Notes under the pieces: generated by a model
The model's input: the letters and a program-made list of their open reading frames with translations, nothing else
Told to the model about the DNA's origin: nothing
The model's database searches: none
Shown: positions 28,077 to 36,540 of the stretch, piece after piece
How positions within the stretch are numbered: position 1 is the first letter of the stretch
Layout of the letters: every line of letters begins with the position of its first letter
Assembly: GCF_900128535.1 (NCBI RefSeq)
Contig: NZ_FQTR01000006.1
Location: 1-36,646, forward strand
From: a bacterium endosymbiont of Bathymodiolus sp. 5 South
GTDB lineage: Bacteria; Pseudomonadota; Gammaproteobacteria; PS1; Pseudothioglobaceae
DNA length: 36,646 bases
Direction: 5' to 3'
Translations under genes and position numbers: made by a program

Positions 28077-29951
28077 TCAAGGTTGAAACTTAGAAGTCAT
28101 CGGATAACGGCGCTCTTTGCCAAAGGCATTTTGGCTGATTTTTGGCCCTGGGGCACTTTGTCGGCGCTTGTATTCACTATTAAGCACCATTTTAACCACT
28201 CGCTTTACAGTGTTTTCGTCATGCCCTCGCTGCACAATACGCTCAGCAGAATATTTCTTCTCAATGAACAACTCCAAAATAGCATCAAGTTCGTCATATT
28301 CGGGCAATGAGTCCTGATCGACTTGGTTGGGCGCTAGTTCTGCTGATGGCGCACGGTCTATGACGCGACCAGGGATGACATAATTAATACTATTACGGTA
28401 TTTAGCCAAACGATATACCATGGTTTTAGCGATATCTTTAAGAGGCGCAAAGCCACCTGACATATCACCATATAGTGTCGCATAGCCAACTGCCATCTCA
28501 GATTTATTGCCTGTGGTAAGTAAGATTTTGCCAGATTTATTGGATATTGCCATTAGCAGGGTGCCACGAATGCGTGCTTGTAGGTTTTCTTCGGTGGTGT
28601 CGGCTTGTAGGCCGGTAAATAAAGGGGCGAGTTGCATGTTAAAACTACTGATCATGGGGAAAATATTCACTTCACGATAATCAACATTCATACTACTGGC
28701 TTGTGCTTTGGCGTCTTCTACGCTCATAGCAGAGGTGTATTCATAGGGCATCATAATGGCTTGCACATTCTCACTACCCAGCGCATCAGCAGCAATGGCC
28801 AGTGTTAAGGCAGAATCAATGCCACCTGATAAACCAATGAGTGCACCGTTAAACACACCATTTTTTTGCACATAGTCTTTAGTGGCAAGCACTAAGGCGT
28901 CGTAAATAGTCTTTTCTATTGATTCTGTGCTACTTGCCATAATAGGTGCATCCAAAGCCTGTGTTGTTGCTTGAAAGAAGGGCAGTTGGTGAGTGACTTC
29001 GCCTTTGTTGTTCATGACAAACGAACCACCATCAAATACCAATTCATCTTGTCCGCCGACTGCATTGACATAAATAAAGTTTATTTGGTTTTCTAAAACA
29101 CGCTGGCGAATAGCTTGTAGACGCTGATTGTGCTTACCCACTTGGAAAGGGGAGGCATTGATACTAATGATGGTTTGTGCGCCTTGATTGACTGCATTAT
29201 TAACCGGTGTCTCATCCCAAGCATCTTCGCAAATCACGATACCAATGCGTTGTCTTTGACATTCAAACACCAGTGGCATTTGACCAGAGGTGAAGTAGCG
29301 TTTTTCATCAAATACGCCGTAATTGGGTAAATGTTGCTTGTGGTAGCTGCGAACTTTACCATGTTGTATTAAGATAGCACTATTGTACAAGCATTCGTCA
29401 ATGCGCGTAGGGGCGCCAAATATAATACTCATGGCTTCGGGTAATTGTTTGCGTATACGCTCAATTTCGGTTTCCACCTGAGTGATGAATCCCTCGCGTA
29501 AGAGTAGATCTTCTGGCGGGTAACCACAAAGTGTTAATTCTGGAAAAACCAGTAAATGCACGCCTGATTCAAAGGCTTTACACGAAAAATCAATAATTTT
29601 TTCAGCATTATTACTTAAGTCGCCGACAATGGGGTTAATTTGCGCGATTTCTATTTTTAGAGATTCTGAGTCATGTTTGAGGTTTTCTAGCTGTTCTTGC
29701 CAAAATTTGACCTTTGTTTCATTGTTACTGATTTTTGCTTGTTCAAGTTTGGTGTTTGCCACCACTTCAGCAGGGTTAACACCCAAAATGCCTGCAAACA
29801 GCCAAGCATGGGTTTCTGATAGTGCTAATTTTCCTGATTTATATTTACTTAAATTTGACTGATTGATATCGTATTCTTTTGCTATCTTGTAGTCTGTAAA
29901 CCCAGTCTTGTTACGGACTTTAGCGAGGTAGTCCTTAGTTTTTATTGGCAT
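28077..29951 (-). CDS. nadE: Glutamine-dependent NAD synthetase with N-terminal helix-turn-helix domain
   Basis: Amidates nicotinic acid adenine dinucleotide to NAD with glutamine-derived ammonia. Residues 98-about 340 form the nitrilase-type glutaminase domain with triad Glu138 (FPELTLCGYPP), Lys205 (YHKQHLPNYG) and Cys241 (GIVICEDAW). The synthetase domain follows, with the ATP-loop SGGIDS at 375-380. Residues 1-about 65 are extra: a Cro/C1-type helix-turn-helix (FTDYKIAKEYDINQSNLSKY, then LFAGILGVNPAEV), joined by a charged helical linker and resembling phage-type DUF3693-like HTH proteins. There is no in-frame ATG, GTG or TTG in the linker or at the enzyme start, so the fusion must be the translated form. 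It may regulate its own promoter. The gene is convergent with the pabB-like gene. Confidence 0.93.
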   Translation of the reverse strand: MPIKTKDYLAKVRNKTGFTDYKIAKEYDINQSNLSKYKSGKLALSETHAWLFAGILGVNPAEVVANTKLEQAKISNNETKVKFWQEQLENLKHDSESLKIEIAQINPIVGDLSNNAEKIIDFSCKAFESGVHLLVFPELTLCGYPPEDLLLREGFITQVETEIERIRKQLPEAMSIIFGAPTRIDECLYNSAILIQHGKVRSYHKQHLPNYGVFDEKRYFTSGQMPLVFECQRQRIGIVICEDAWDETPVNNAVNQGAQTIISINASPFQVGKHNQRLQAIRQRVLENQINFIYVNAVGGQDELVFDGGSFVMNNKGEVTHQLPFFQATTQALDAPIMASSTESIEKTIYDALVLATKDYVQKNGVFNGALIGLSGGIDSALTLAIAADALGSENVQAIMMPYEYTSAMSVEDAKAQASSMNVDYREVNIFPMISSFNMQLAPLFTGLQADTTEENLQARIRGTLLMAISNKSGKILLTTGNKSEMAVGYATLYGDMSGGFAPLKDIAKTMVYRLAKYRNSINYVIPGRVIDRAPSAELAPNQVDQDSLPEYDELDAILELFIEKKYSAERIVQRGHDENTVKRVVKMVLNSEYKRRQSAPGPKISQNAFGKERRYPMTSKFQP

Positions 29952-29968
29952 AATGTTTAGTTGTATTT

Positions 29969-29997
29969 TTTAACTATTGTTAAGCATTATAGTTAAA
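29969..29997 (-). promoter_or_regulatory. Candidate promoter and operator of HTH-nadE
   Basis: A perfect 9-bp inverted repeat, TTTAACTAT (29969-29977) and ATAGTTAAA (29989-29997), has its centres 20 bp apart, two helical turns, as expected for a dimeric HTH protein. On the minus strand a perfect TATAAT (29986-29991) overlaps one arm, so a bound protein would block RNA polymerase. The start codon is about 35 bases from the -10. The -35 is weak (TTTAAT or TTAATG). A third, near-match half site is at 30024-30032. Confidence 0.55.
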
Positions 29998-30034
29998 TTT
30001 TACCTGGCATTAAAAGGGATTATTTAGTTAAAAA

Positions 30035-30050
30035 TTACCAATAGTGGTAA
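30035..30050. promoter_or_regulatory. Short inverted repeat between nadE and aapJ
   Basis: TTACCA-ATAG-TGGTAA, a 16-base site with 6-bp arms, lies in the 272-base divergent gap. It could be an operator for either gene. The rest of the gap (30051-30187) is AT-rich with nothing else recognised. Confidence 0.3.
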
Positions 30051-30187
30051 AAGATGCATAATTACTTCATAAGTTATTGATATTAAATTAAAGTTTATTA
30101 ATTCATAGCAATAGTATAAAAATTATAAAATCTACTTTAAGTAAGGTGTTTTCAGTAATTTGATTCGCATAACAAAGCTAACTTATG

Positions 30188-30193
30188 TATACT
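30188..30193 (+). promoter_or_regulatory. Possible -10 element of aapJ
   Basis: TATACT lies 30 bases before the aapJ ATG. No well-spaced -35 is visible (TTGATT at 30160 is 22 bases away). Confidence 0.35.
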
Positions 30194-30223
30194 TTTAAGT
30201 TAATTAAGTAATCAACAAACAGC

Positions 30224-31234
30224 ATGAATACAACATCAAAAAACATTTTCCTATCACTATTAGCGCTTACTGGCGGGCTCTACGCTCAAGCAGACACATT
30301 AAGCGATGTTCAAGCCAAAGGCAGTCTAAGTTGTGGTGTATCCTCTGGCTTAGTCGGTTTTTCGTCCACAGACTCTGCGGGCAGGTGGAAAGGTCTTGAT
30401 GTTGACATATGTCGTGCTGTCGCAGCAGCCACTTTAGGTGATGCAAATAAGGTCAAATTTGTACCATTAACTGCAAAAGAACGCTTTACAGCGCTACAAT
30501 CAGGTGAAATTGACCTGCTTTCAAGAAACACGACTTGGACAACCACACGCGATACCTCATTGGGGTTTAACTTTGCAGGTGTTAATTATTATGATGGTCA
30601 AGGCTTTATGGTTAAAAAATCGTTAGGGGTTACTAGCGCTAAAGAATTAAATGGTGCGACTTTCTGCTTGCAGGCAGGCACAACGACTGAATTAACGCTA
30701 GCAGATTACTTTGTATCAAACGGCATGAGTTACCATTCATCGCCATCTGACACCTCAGCACAATCCAAGAAAGGCTTTTCAACAGGGCGTTGTGATGCCT
30801 TAACCTCAGACCAATCGCAGTTATATGCCTTAAAAACCACATTAAAAGACCCATCGTCTGCTATTATTTTGAAAGATATTATCTCTAAAGAACCACTCGG
30901 TCCTGTGGTGCGTCAAGGCGATGACAAATGGTTTAACATCGTTAAATGGTCATTAAATGCGATGATTGGCGCTGAAGAGTTCGGCATTAATTCAAACAAT
31001 GTCAATGCCAAGTTTAAAAACCCTGAGGCTTTACGCTTGTTAGGGCGTTCTGGTAATCTACACAAGCACTTGGGCTTGAGTAAGAAATGGGCCTTTAATA
31101 TCATTTCTCAAGTGGGTAATTATGCACAAAGTTTTGATAGAAATGTCGGCAAAGACACGCCTTTAAACATCTCTAGAGGGCTTAATGCGCTTTGGCGTGA
31201 TGGCGGTATTTTATATTCACCACCATTTAGATAG
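30224..31234 (+). CDS. aapJ: General L-amino-acid ABC transporter, periplasmic binding protein
   Basis: Captures amino acids in the periplasm and delivers them to AapQM. The 336-residue precursor has a signal peptide (about residues 1-23, ending YAQA). The mature part has the AapJ/BztA blocks LSCGVSSGLVGFSS, GLDVDICRAVAAA, LLSRNTTWTTTRD and PLGPVVRQGDDKW. It is the first gene of aapJQMP. A hairpin after the stop probably raises its expression over the permease genes. Confidence 0.96.
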   Translation: MNTTSKNIFLSLLALTGGLYAQADTLSDVQAKGSLSCGVSSGLVGFSSTDSAGRWKGLDVDICRAVAAATLGDANKVKFVPLTAKERFTALQSGEIDLLSRNTTWTTTRDTSLGFNFAGVNYYDGQGFMVKKSLGVTSAKELNGATFCLQAGTTTELTLADYFVSNGMSYHSSPSDTSAQSKKGFSTGRCDALTSDQSQLYALKTTLKDPSSAIILKDIISKEPLGPVVRQGDDKWFNIVKWSLNAMIGAEEFGINSNNVNAKFKNPEALRLLGRSGNLHKHLGLSKKWAFNIISQVGNYAQSFDRNVGKDTPLNISRGLNALWRDGGILYSPPFR

Positions 31235-31247
31235 ACCAACCCGTCTT

Positions 31248-31280
31248 AAAAGGCAGTCACTCGTTCAGGACTGTCTTTTT
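31248..31280 (+). terminator. Partial terminator/attenuator between aapJ and aapQ
   Basis: An 11-bp stem, AAAAGGCAGTC / GACTGTCTTTT (one G-T pair), with a 10-base loop ends in a T run. The location between binding-protein and permease genes suggests partial read-through and stabilisation of aapJ mRNA. Confidence 0.7.
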
Positions 31281-31293
31281 ATTATAAATTTAT

Positions 31294-32466
31294 ATGGAAA
31301 AAATTAAGTCACCACTTGCATTTCTTAACAATAACCAGATAAGGGCTTTTTTATTTCAAGTTATCATCTTAGTGCTAATTGTGTCTTTCTTTTATAACGC
31401 AGTTGGCAACCTCCTTAACAATATTGAAAGTCGAGGCATACACACTGGGTTTGACTTCTTGGGAGTTGAGTCAGGCTTTGATATTGCCGAACATTTAATA
31501 GATTATTCTTCAACCTCTAGCAACCTTAGAGTTTTCTATGTTGGACTGATAAACACTATTGTCGTGTCCGTCGTGGGTATTATCTTTGCAAGTATTATTG
31601 GGTTAGTCATTGGTATTGCACGATTATCCAACAACTGGTTGATTGCTAAACTGGCTGGGGGATATATTGAATTGTTTAGGAATATTCCTATTCTATTGCA
31701 GATTTTATTTTGGTACAACCTTGTACTGGTAAGCTTTCCATCTCCTAAACAGAGTTTTGAGTTGTTTGGCTCTGTGTTTGTTAATCTACGCGGTATTTAC
31801 CTGCCCAAACCCATTGTAACGGAAGGCTTTATCTGGGTAATGGTTGCTTTGGTGTTGGGTATTGCATTAAGGGCACTGGTTAAGCGTCACTTTAATAGAG
31901 TGCATGACGAATCAGGGGTTGAAACCAATACTTTGGCTTATTCATTGTTGTTATTGCTTGTTTTGCCTGTTATGGTATACCTCATACTGGGATCACCAAT
32001 GGTTTTCGACTATCCAGTACTAAAAGGTTTTAATTTCAAAGGTGGTATGAGTTTATCGCCAGAATTCCTGTCTTTGGCCTTTGCTTTAAGTATTTATACC
32101 GCTACTTATATTGCTGAAGCTATTCGTTCTGGCATTGAGTCAGTCTCTAAAGGGCAAAAAGAGGCAGCACTGGCAATGGGCTTGACGCCAAGACAATCAT
32201 TAAGGCTGGTGGTGCTTCCACAAGCACTTAAATTAGCCATTCCGCCGATTATTAACCAATATCTTAATCTGACTAAGAATTCATCGTTAGCGGCTGCTAT
32301 CGGCTATTCTGAGCTTGTCAGTGTATTTGCAGGCACAATGCTTAATCAAGTAGGGCAAGCACTTGAGATTATTTTTATGACAATGATGGTTTACCTAGCT
32401 ATATCCCTGATGATTTCTTTGATTTTGAATATTGTGAACCACAAAATGAGTATTAAAGAACGATAG
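31294..32466 (+). CDS. aapQ: General L-amino-acid ABC transporter permease
   Basis: One of two inner-membrane permease subunits. The 390 residues contain about eight hydrophobic segments and the cytoplasmic EAA loop (EAIRSGIESVSKGQKEAALA) that contacts AapP. GFDFLGVESGFDIAE after the first helix and the large periplasmic insertion are typical of AapQ/BztB. One base separates it from aapM. Confidence 0.95.
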   Translation: MEKIKSPLAFLNNNQIRAFLFQVIILVLIVSFFYNAVGNLLNNIESRGIHTGFDFLGVESGFDIAEHLIDYSSTSSNLRVFYVGLINTIVVSVVGIIFASIIGLVIGIARLSNNWLIAKLAGGYIELFRNIPILLQILFWYNLVLVSFPSPKQSFELFGSVFVNLRGIYLPKPIVTEGFIWVMVALVLGIALRALVKRHFNRVHDESGVETNTLAYSLLLLLVLPVMVYLILGSPMVFDYPVLKGFNFKGGMSLSPEFLSLAFALSIYTATYIAEAIRSGIESVSKGQKEAALAMGLTPRQSLRLVVLPQALKLAIPPIINQYLNLTKNSSLAAAIGYSELVSVFAGTMLNQVGQALEIIFMTMMVYLAISLMISLILNIVNHKMSIKER

Positions 32467-32467
32467 T

Positions 32468-33565
32468 ATGGCTGTATTCAAACAACAAGTAGCAAAAAAG
32501 GCGCCAAATTTAAAAATAGGCGTGATTCACTGGTTGAGAGAAAACCTATTCTCTAGCGTGGTTAACAGCGTTTTAACTTTACTTGCACTGTATCTCATTT
32601 ATTTAATCGTGCCAACAGTGGTCAATTGGGCGTTATTTGATGCAACTTTTGCACCCGTCACTAATGAGCAATGCGGTAGGGAGGGTGCTTGTTGGAGCTA
32701 CATTATTGAAAAACTTGATTTATTTATGTATGGTTTTTACCCACCAGAATCCTATTGGCGTCCACAGTGGGTGCTGATATTAGCACTGATTTTTGTTTGG
32801 ATTGCCAAATTGCTAAAGCAACATAAATATAAGACAAAAATTGTTACTACTCTAATCATCATTTACCCAATAATAGCTTTATTTTTACTATATGGGGGGC
32901 TAAGCTTAGAAATTGTAGAAACGCACAAATGGGGCGGCTTAATGTTAACTATTGTTGTAGCAACAGCGGGTATTGTTGCTTCATTTCCGATTGGTGTGTT
33001 GTTAGCATTAGGACGCCAATCAAAAATGCCTGTCATTAGGTTCTTATCGGTGGTATATATTGAATTTATCCGTGGTTTGCCACTGATTACCATCTTGTTT
33101 ATGGCATCCGTTGTTCTACCCCTATTTTTTAACGAAGGTATGGATATGGACAAACTGTTACGCGCTTTAATCGGCATTACTCTATTTCAATCAGTCTATA
33201 TTGCTGAGGTTATCCGTGGTGGCTTACAAGTCATTCCCAAGGGGCAATACGAGGCAGCAGATGCTATGGGCTTGAGTTTTGTACAAAAAACTGGGTTGAT
33301 CATCCTACCTCAAGCACTAAAGATATCTATCCCTAATATTGTTGGCTCATTTATCGCGTTATTTAAGGATACAACCTTGCTATTGATCATTGGTTTGTTT
33401 GATATTTTGTCTATGGTGCATCTGACCAGTAGTGATGAAAACTGGCTTGGTAGAAGCACTGAAGGCTATGTTTTTGTTATGGTCGTCATGTGGATTATCT
33501 TGTATTCAATGAGCCGTTACTCAAAGGCGCTAGAGCTCAGATATAGCACAGATCACAAAAACTAA
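32468..33565 (+). CDS. aapM: General L-amino-acid ABC transporter permease
   Basis: Second permease subunit, 365 residues, with the EAA loop EVIRGGLQVIPKGQYEAADA in the C-terminal half. The periplasmic segment with CGREGACWSYI and YPPESYWRPQW is characteristic of AapM/BztC. It immediately follows aapQ and precedes aapP by 15 bases (AGGTAGG site before aapP). Confidence 0.95.
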   Translation: MAVFKQQVAKKAPNLKIGVIHWLRENLFSSVVNSVLTLLALYLIYLIVPTVVNWALFDATFAPVTNEQCGREGACWSYIIEKLDLFMYGFYPPESYWRPQWVLILALIFVWIAKLLKQHKYKTKIVTTLIIIYPIIALFLLYGGLSLEIVETHKWGGLMLTIVVATAGIVASFPIGVLLALGRQSKMPVIRFLSVVYIEFIRGLPLITILFMASVVLPLFFNEGMDMDKLLRALIGITLFQSVYIAEVIRGGLQVIPKGQYEAADAMGLSFVQKTGLIILPQALKISIPNIVGSFIALFKDTTLLLIIGLFDILSMVHLTSSDENWLGRSTEGYVFVMVVMWIILYSMSRYSKALELRYSTDHKN

Positions 33566-33580
33566 AAGGTAGGTAAGATT

Positions 33581-34321
33581 ATGGGTACAAATATTATTAA
33601 AATTAACGCTTTAAATAAGTGGTACGGCAAGTTTCACGCACTTAAGAACATTAATCTTGAGATTAAAAAAGGTGAAATTGTCGTTATTTGTGGACCCTCA
33701 GGCAGTGGTAAATCCACATTGATACGCTGTATCAACTTCCTAGAAAAGTTTCAAGAAGGCTCTGTTACCGTTAATGGCACTGTGCTTAGTGATGATATCA
33801 AAAATATTAGACAAATTAGATCAGAGATCTCCATGGTGTTTCAGCACTTCAACCTTTTTCCACACCTTAGTATTATTGATAATTTGACTTTAGCGCCAAT
33901 CTGGGTACACAATGAAAGTAAACAAGTTGCAAGGAACAAATCCTTGCAGTTATTGGACAGGGTTGGCATTAGGGACCAAGCTGATAAGCACCCAAATCAA
34001 CTCAGTGGCGGACAACAGCAACGGGTTGCAATTGCAAGAGCATTATGCACTTCGCCAAAGATTATGTTGTTTGATGAGCCAACTTCTGCACTTGACCCTG
34101 AAATGATTGCAGAGGTGCTTGATGTGATGGTGGAATTAGCTAAAGAGGGCATCACTATGCTTTGTGTAACCCATGAGATGGGTTTTGCTAAGAAGGTTGC
34201 AGACCGTGTTATCTTTATGGATGAAGGACAGATTATTGAAGAAAACCAGCCAAAAGCCTTCTTTGACAAACCTGAATCTGAGCGCCTACAACTGTTTTTA
34301 GAGCAAATACTAGGTGAGTAA
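33581..34321 (+). CDS. aapP: General L-amino-acid ABC transporter ATP-binding protein
   Basis: ATPase that powers AapQM. The 246 residues carry Walker A GPSGSGKST, the Q-loop in FQHFNLFPHL, signature LSGGQQQRVAIARAL, Walker B IMLFDEPTSALDPE and the H-loop CVTHEMGF, all intact. It is the last aap gene; the next reading frame begins at or just past its stop. Confidence 0.97.
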   Translation: MGTNIIKINALNKWYGKFHALKNINLEIKKGEIVVICGPSGSGKSTLIRCINFLEKFQEGSVTVNGTVLSDDIKNIRQIRSEISMVFQHFNLFPHLSIIDNLTLAPIWVHNESKQVARNKSLQLLDRVGIRDQADKHPNQLSGGQQQRVAIARALCTSPKIMLFDEPTSALDPEMIAEVLDVMVELAKEGITMLCVTHEMGFAKKVADRVIFMDEGQIIEENQPKAFFDKPESERLQLFLEQILGE

Positions 34322-34328
34322 AAGCGTT

Positions 34329-34913
34329 ATGAAGTGGTTTAAAGGCAAAAAAAAACCCCCTATAAATAAAGCTAAAAACGACCTTGATGGCGATTTATTT
34401 GGTTTTGACGATACTCAAAGTGAGGGGTTGAATAACAATACGCAGAAAAATAAACTTTTAGCGTCTCTAAAGGTTCTTAAAGAAAACAACCAACCATTAG
34501 AATCCAGCAAAGAACAAACTAAGAATTTGAAAGAACTGAGTGAATCTGCTAAAGACTTTAAGCGTAACAATATTAACAAAACTGGCATGACACAAGAATA
34601 CTTTAATTTTTCAAAAAACATTGATACAACAGTATTTAATACAATAAACGGGACTAAGAAGGGACTAAGTAAAAATAACAGAGAAATTACCCAAGAACAA
34701 ATCAAAATTTTGAAAAATTGCAAGGAAGAAAACACGGCTTTAGAATTAAGAAAAATTTCAAAAAGAACCAACAAGTCAAAATTCAAAGAAAGTGTTTTAG
34801 ATCCATTAATTCATTTTGGTTTTTTTGAACTGACTGTCCCAAATTCACCAACCAGCCCAAATCAAAAATACCGTCTTACCGGAAAGTTTGTTCGCAGAAT
34901 TCAAAAAAATTAG
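34329..34913 (+). CDS. Orphan protein with C-terminal winged-helix-like segment
   Basis: A 194-residue lysine- and asparagine-rich protein of unknown function. The first about 120 residues are hydrophilic and likely flexible or coiled. The last about 60 (LRKISKRTNKSKFKESVLDP, LIHFGFFELTVP, PNQKYRLTGKF) resemble the winged-helix tail of Fic-type and RecG-like AlbA proteins (pattern RTxRxKFxxxVLxPLLxxGLIExTxPxxPxSxxQxYRLT). An ATG at 34329 with AGGTGAG upstream is preferred; a GTG at 34314, overlapping aapP, would add 5 residues. An A9C5 tract follows the start closely. Function and family membership are uncertain. Confidence 0.6.
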   Translation: MKWFKGKKKPPINKAKNDLDGDLFGFDDTQSEGLNNNTQKNKLLASLKVLKENNQPLESSKEQTKNLKELSESAKDFKRNNINKTGMTQEYFNFSKNIDTTVFNTINGTKKGLSKNNREITQEQIKILKNCKEENTALELRKISKRTNKSKFKESVLDPLIHFGFFELTVPNSPTSPNQKYRLTGKFVRRIQKN

Positions 34914-34932
34914 CACTTTACAGCTTTTTTTG

Positions 34933-34969
34933 AAGTAAGCTCTAAATTTACGATTTAAGCTACTTTTTT
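34933..34969 (+). terminator. Probable terminator after the winged-helix gene
   Basis: AAGTAAGCT pairs with AGCTACTT with one bulged A and a loop of about 16 bases, followed by TTTTTT. The long loop makes it moderate evidence. Confidence 0.5.
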
Positions 34970-35062
34970 ATAAAAATTAAACCAGTAGTTGATTAAGATA
35001 ACAATCGTTGTAATAAATAAATCATTATAAATTTCTATTAAATTATTGATTTTTAATTAAAT

Positions 35063-35091
35063 TTTAACTATTTAAGGTTTTTTGGTATACT
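35063..35091 (+). promoter_or_regulatory. Sigma-70-like promoter of the thioredoxin-like gene
   Basis: TTTAAC (35063-35068), 17 bases, TATACT (35086-35091), about 39 bases before the ATG at 35130. The TTTAACTAT at 35063-35071 equals one arm of the nadE operator candidate, but its partner arm is absent. The rest of 34970-35062 is AT-rich with nothing recognised. Confidence 0.55.
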
Positions 35092-35129
35092 ACTTAATCA
35101 TTTTTTGCCAATTACCCAATATATATTTT

Positions 35130-35480
35130 ATGTCTAGCATTTCCCCAATTGAAGTTTCCATTGATTCCTTCCAAGAATTAGTGATTAAAAAATCACACAA
35201 ACAACTGGTAATTTTGGATATTTCTGCACAATGGTGCACGCCATGCAGAATTTTAGAGCCTATTCTCAACAGTGTTGCAGCAGAGTATAATAACGGTGAA
35301 TTTTCACTAACAAAACTTGAAGCAGAAGATGAAAATATGAAGATTGCTGGGCAGTTTTCAGTGCGTGGATTTCCCACAGTTGTTGCCTTTATTCGAGGTC
35401 AGGAAATAGCGCGTTTTCACTCTGTGCAAACGCATGATTTTGTGCGAGAATTTATTGATAAAAATTTACAGGAGTTTTAA
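35130..35480 (+). CDS. Thioredoxin family protein
   Basis: A 116-residue thioredoxin-fold protein with active site WCTPCR and the cis-proline segment RGFPTVVAF. The sequence around ILEPILNSVAAEY resembles the N-terminal domain of YbbN/CnoX, but the TPR part of that protein is absent. It probably acts as a cytoplasmic thiol reductant or chaperone-type thioredoxin. The ATG at 35130 is chosen because an upstream start at 35082 would lie inside the promoter. The stop is followed at once by the hemH ATG. Confidence 0.9.
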   Translation: MSSISPIEVSIDSFQELVIKKSHKQLVILDISAQWCTPCRILEPILNSVAAEYNNGEFSLTKLEAEDENMKIAGQFSVRGFPTVVAFIRGQEIARFHSVQTHDFVREFIDKNLQEF

Positions 35481-36455
35481 ATGAAAACTGGCGTTTTACT
35501 TACCAATCTTGGGACACCTGATGCACCAACAAAGGTTGCTTTAAGGCGATATTTAAAGGAATTTCTTGCAGATGAGCGTGTTATTCAGCCAAAAAATAAA
35601 TTCATCTGGTGGCTGGCATTGAATGTGGTTATTTTAAACATTAGACCCACAAAATCTGCGCAAAATTATGCCAAAATTTGGGGCAGTTTTGGCAAAGGAT
35701 CGCCGCTGTTAAATATCACCCTATTACAGGCGCAAGGCGTTAAAAAAGTCCTCGCAAATGAATTTGATGATTTGGCACTTGAAGTGGGTATGCGTTACGG
35801 TAACCCATCGATTGATTCAGCGCTTGAAACACTACAAGCTCAAGGTTGTGAAAAAATCGTAGTTTTACCACTTTATCCGCAATATTCAGATACCACAACA
35901 GCCTCAACACTAGATGCAATTAATAAAGCACTTGAAAATTGGAATAATAAGCCAAAATTAGATTTTATTGATCATTACTATACAGACAAAAGCTACATTC
36001 AATCTTTAGCCCTGTCAGTGGTTGAGCACCAAGAACAACACGGCAAGCCAGATAAGTTAATGATCTCATTTCACGGCATACCACAGCGTTTTGTAGATAA
36101 TGGCGATATTTATTACGAGCATTGCGTCAATACGAGTGTATTGCTTGCTGAGGCGCTTAATCTACAAGATAAGGACTATCAGTTGTGTTTTCAATCAATA
36201 TTTGGTCGTGAAGAGTGGATTAAACCACAGACAAAACCCAGTTTAGAGTCTTTGGCACAAGATGGTGTTGAGCATATACAAGTCATCTGCCCTGGTTTCT
36301 CTGCAGACTGCTTAGAAACCTTGGAAGAAATTAATGAAGAGAACAGAGGTTATTTTATACAGGCGGGTGGTAAAACTTTTAGTTACATACCGGCATTAAA
36401 TGACCGTAAAGATCATATTAAAGCACTTTCCAATATCATTTCCAAACATTTGTAA
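35481..36455 (+). CDS. hemH: Ferrochelatase
   Basis: Inserts ferrous iron into protoporphyrin IX, the last step of heme synthesis, at the membrane surface. The 324-residue protein has GVLLTNLGTPDAP at the N-terminus, the catalytic histidine in ISFHGIPQR, and FSADCLETLEEI with the conserved glutamate. Length matches the family. It abuts the thioredoxin-like gene and is probably cotranscribed with it. Confidence 0.97.
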   Translation: MKTGVLLTNLGTPDAPTKVALRRYLKEFLADERVIQPKNKFIWWLALNVVILNIRPTKSAQNYAKIWGSFGKGSPLLNITLLQAQGVKKVLANEFDDLALEVGMRYGNPSIDSALETLQAQGCEKIVVLPLYPQYSDTTTASTLDAINKALENWNNKPKLDFIDHYYTDKSYIQSLALSVVEHQEQHGKPDKLMISFHGIPQRFVDNGDIYYEHCVNTSVLLAEALNLQDKDYQLCFQSIFGREEWIKPQTKPSLESLAQDGVEHIQVICPGFSADCLETLEEINEENRGYFIQAGGKTFSYIPALNDRKDHIKALSNIISKHL

Positions 36456-36540
36456 TAACTTCGCATAATTTATATTATGTTAAATTATTAATCATCATAA
36501 GTTGTGACGCCCTCTTTAAAACAAGACAATCATTTGATTA
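36456..36540. other. Short intergenic stretch after hemH
   Basis: CATAAT-TTAT-ATTATG (36464-36479) is a perfect but all-AT hairpin, a weak terminator at best. The rest runs into the foldback repeat. Confidence 0.35.
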
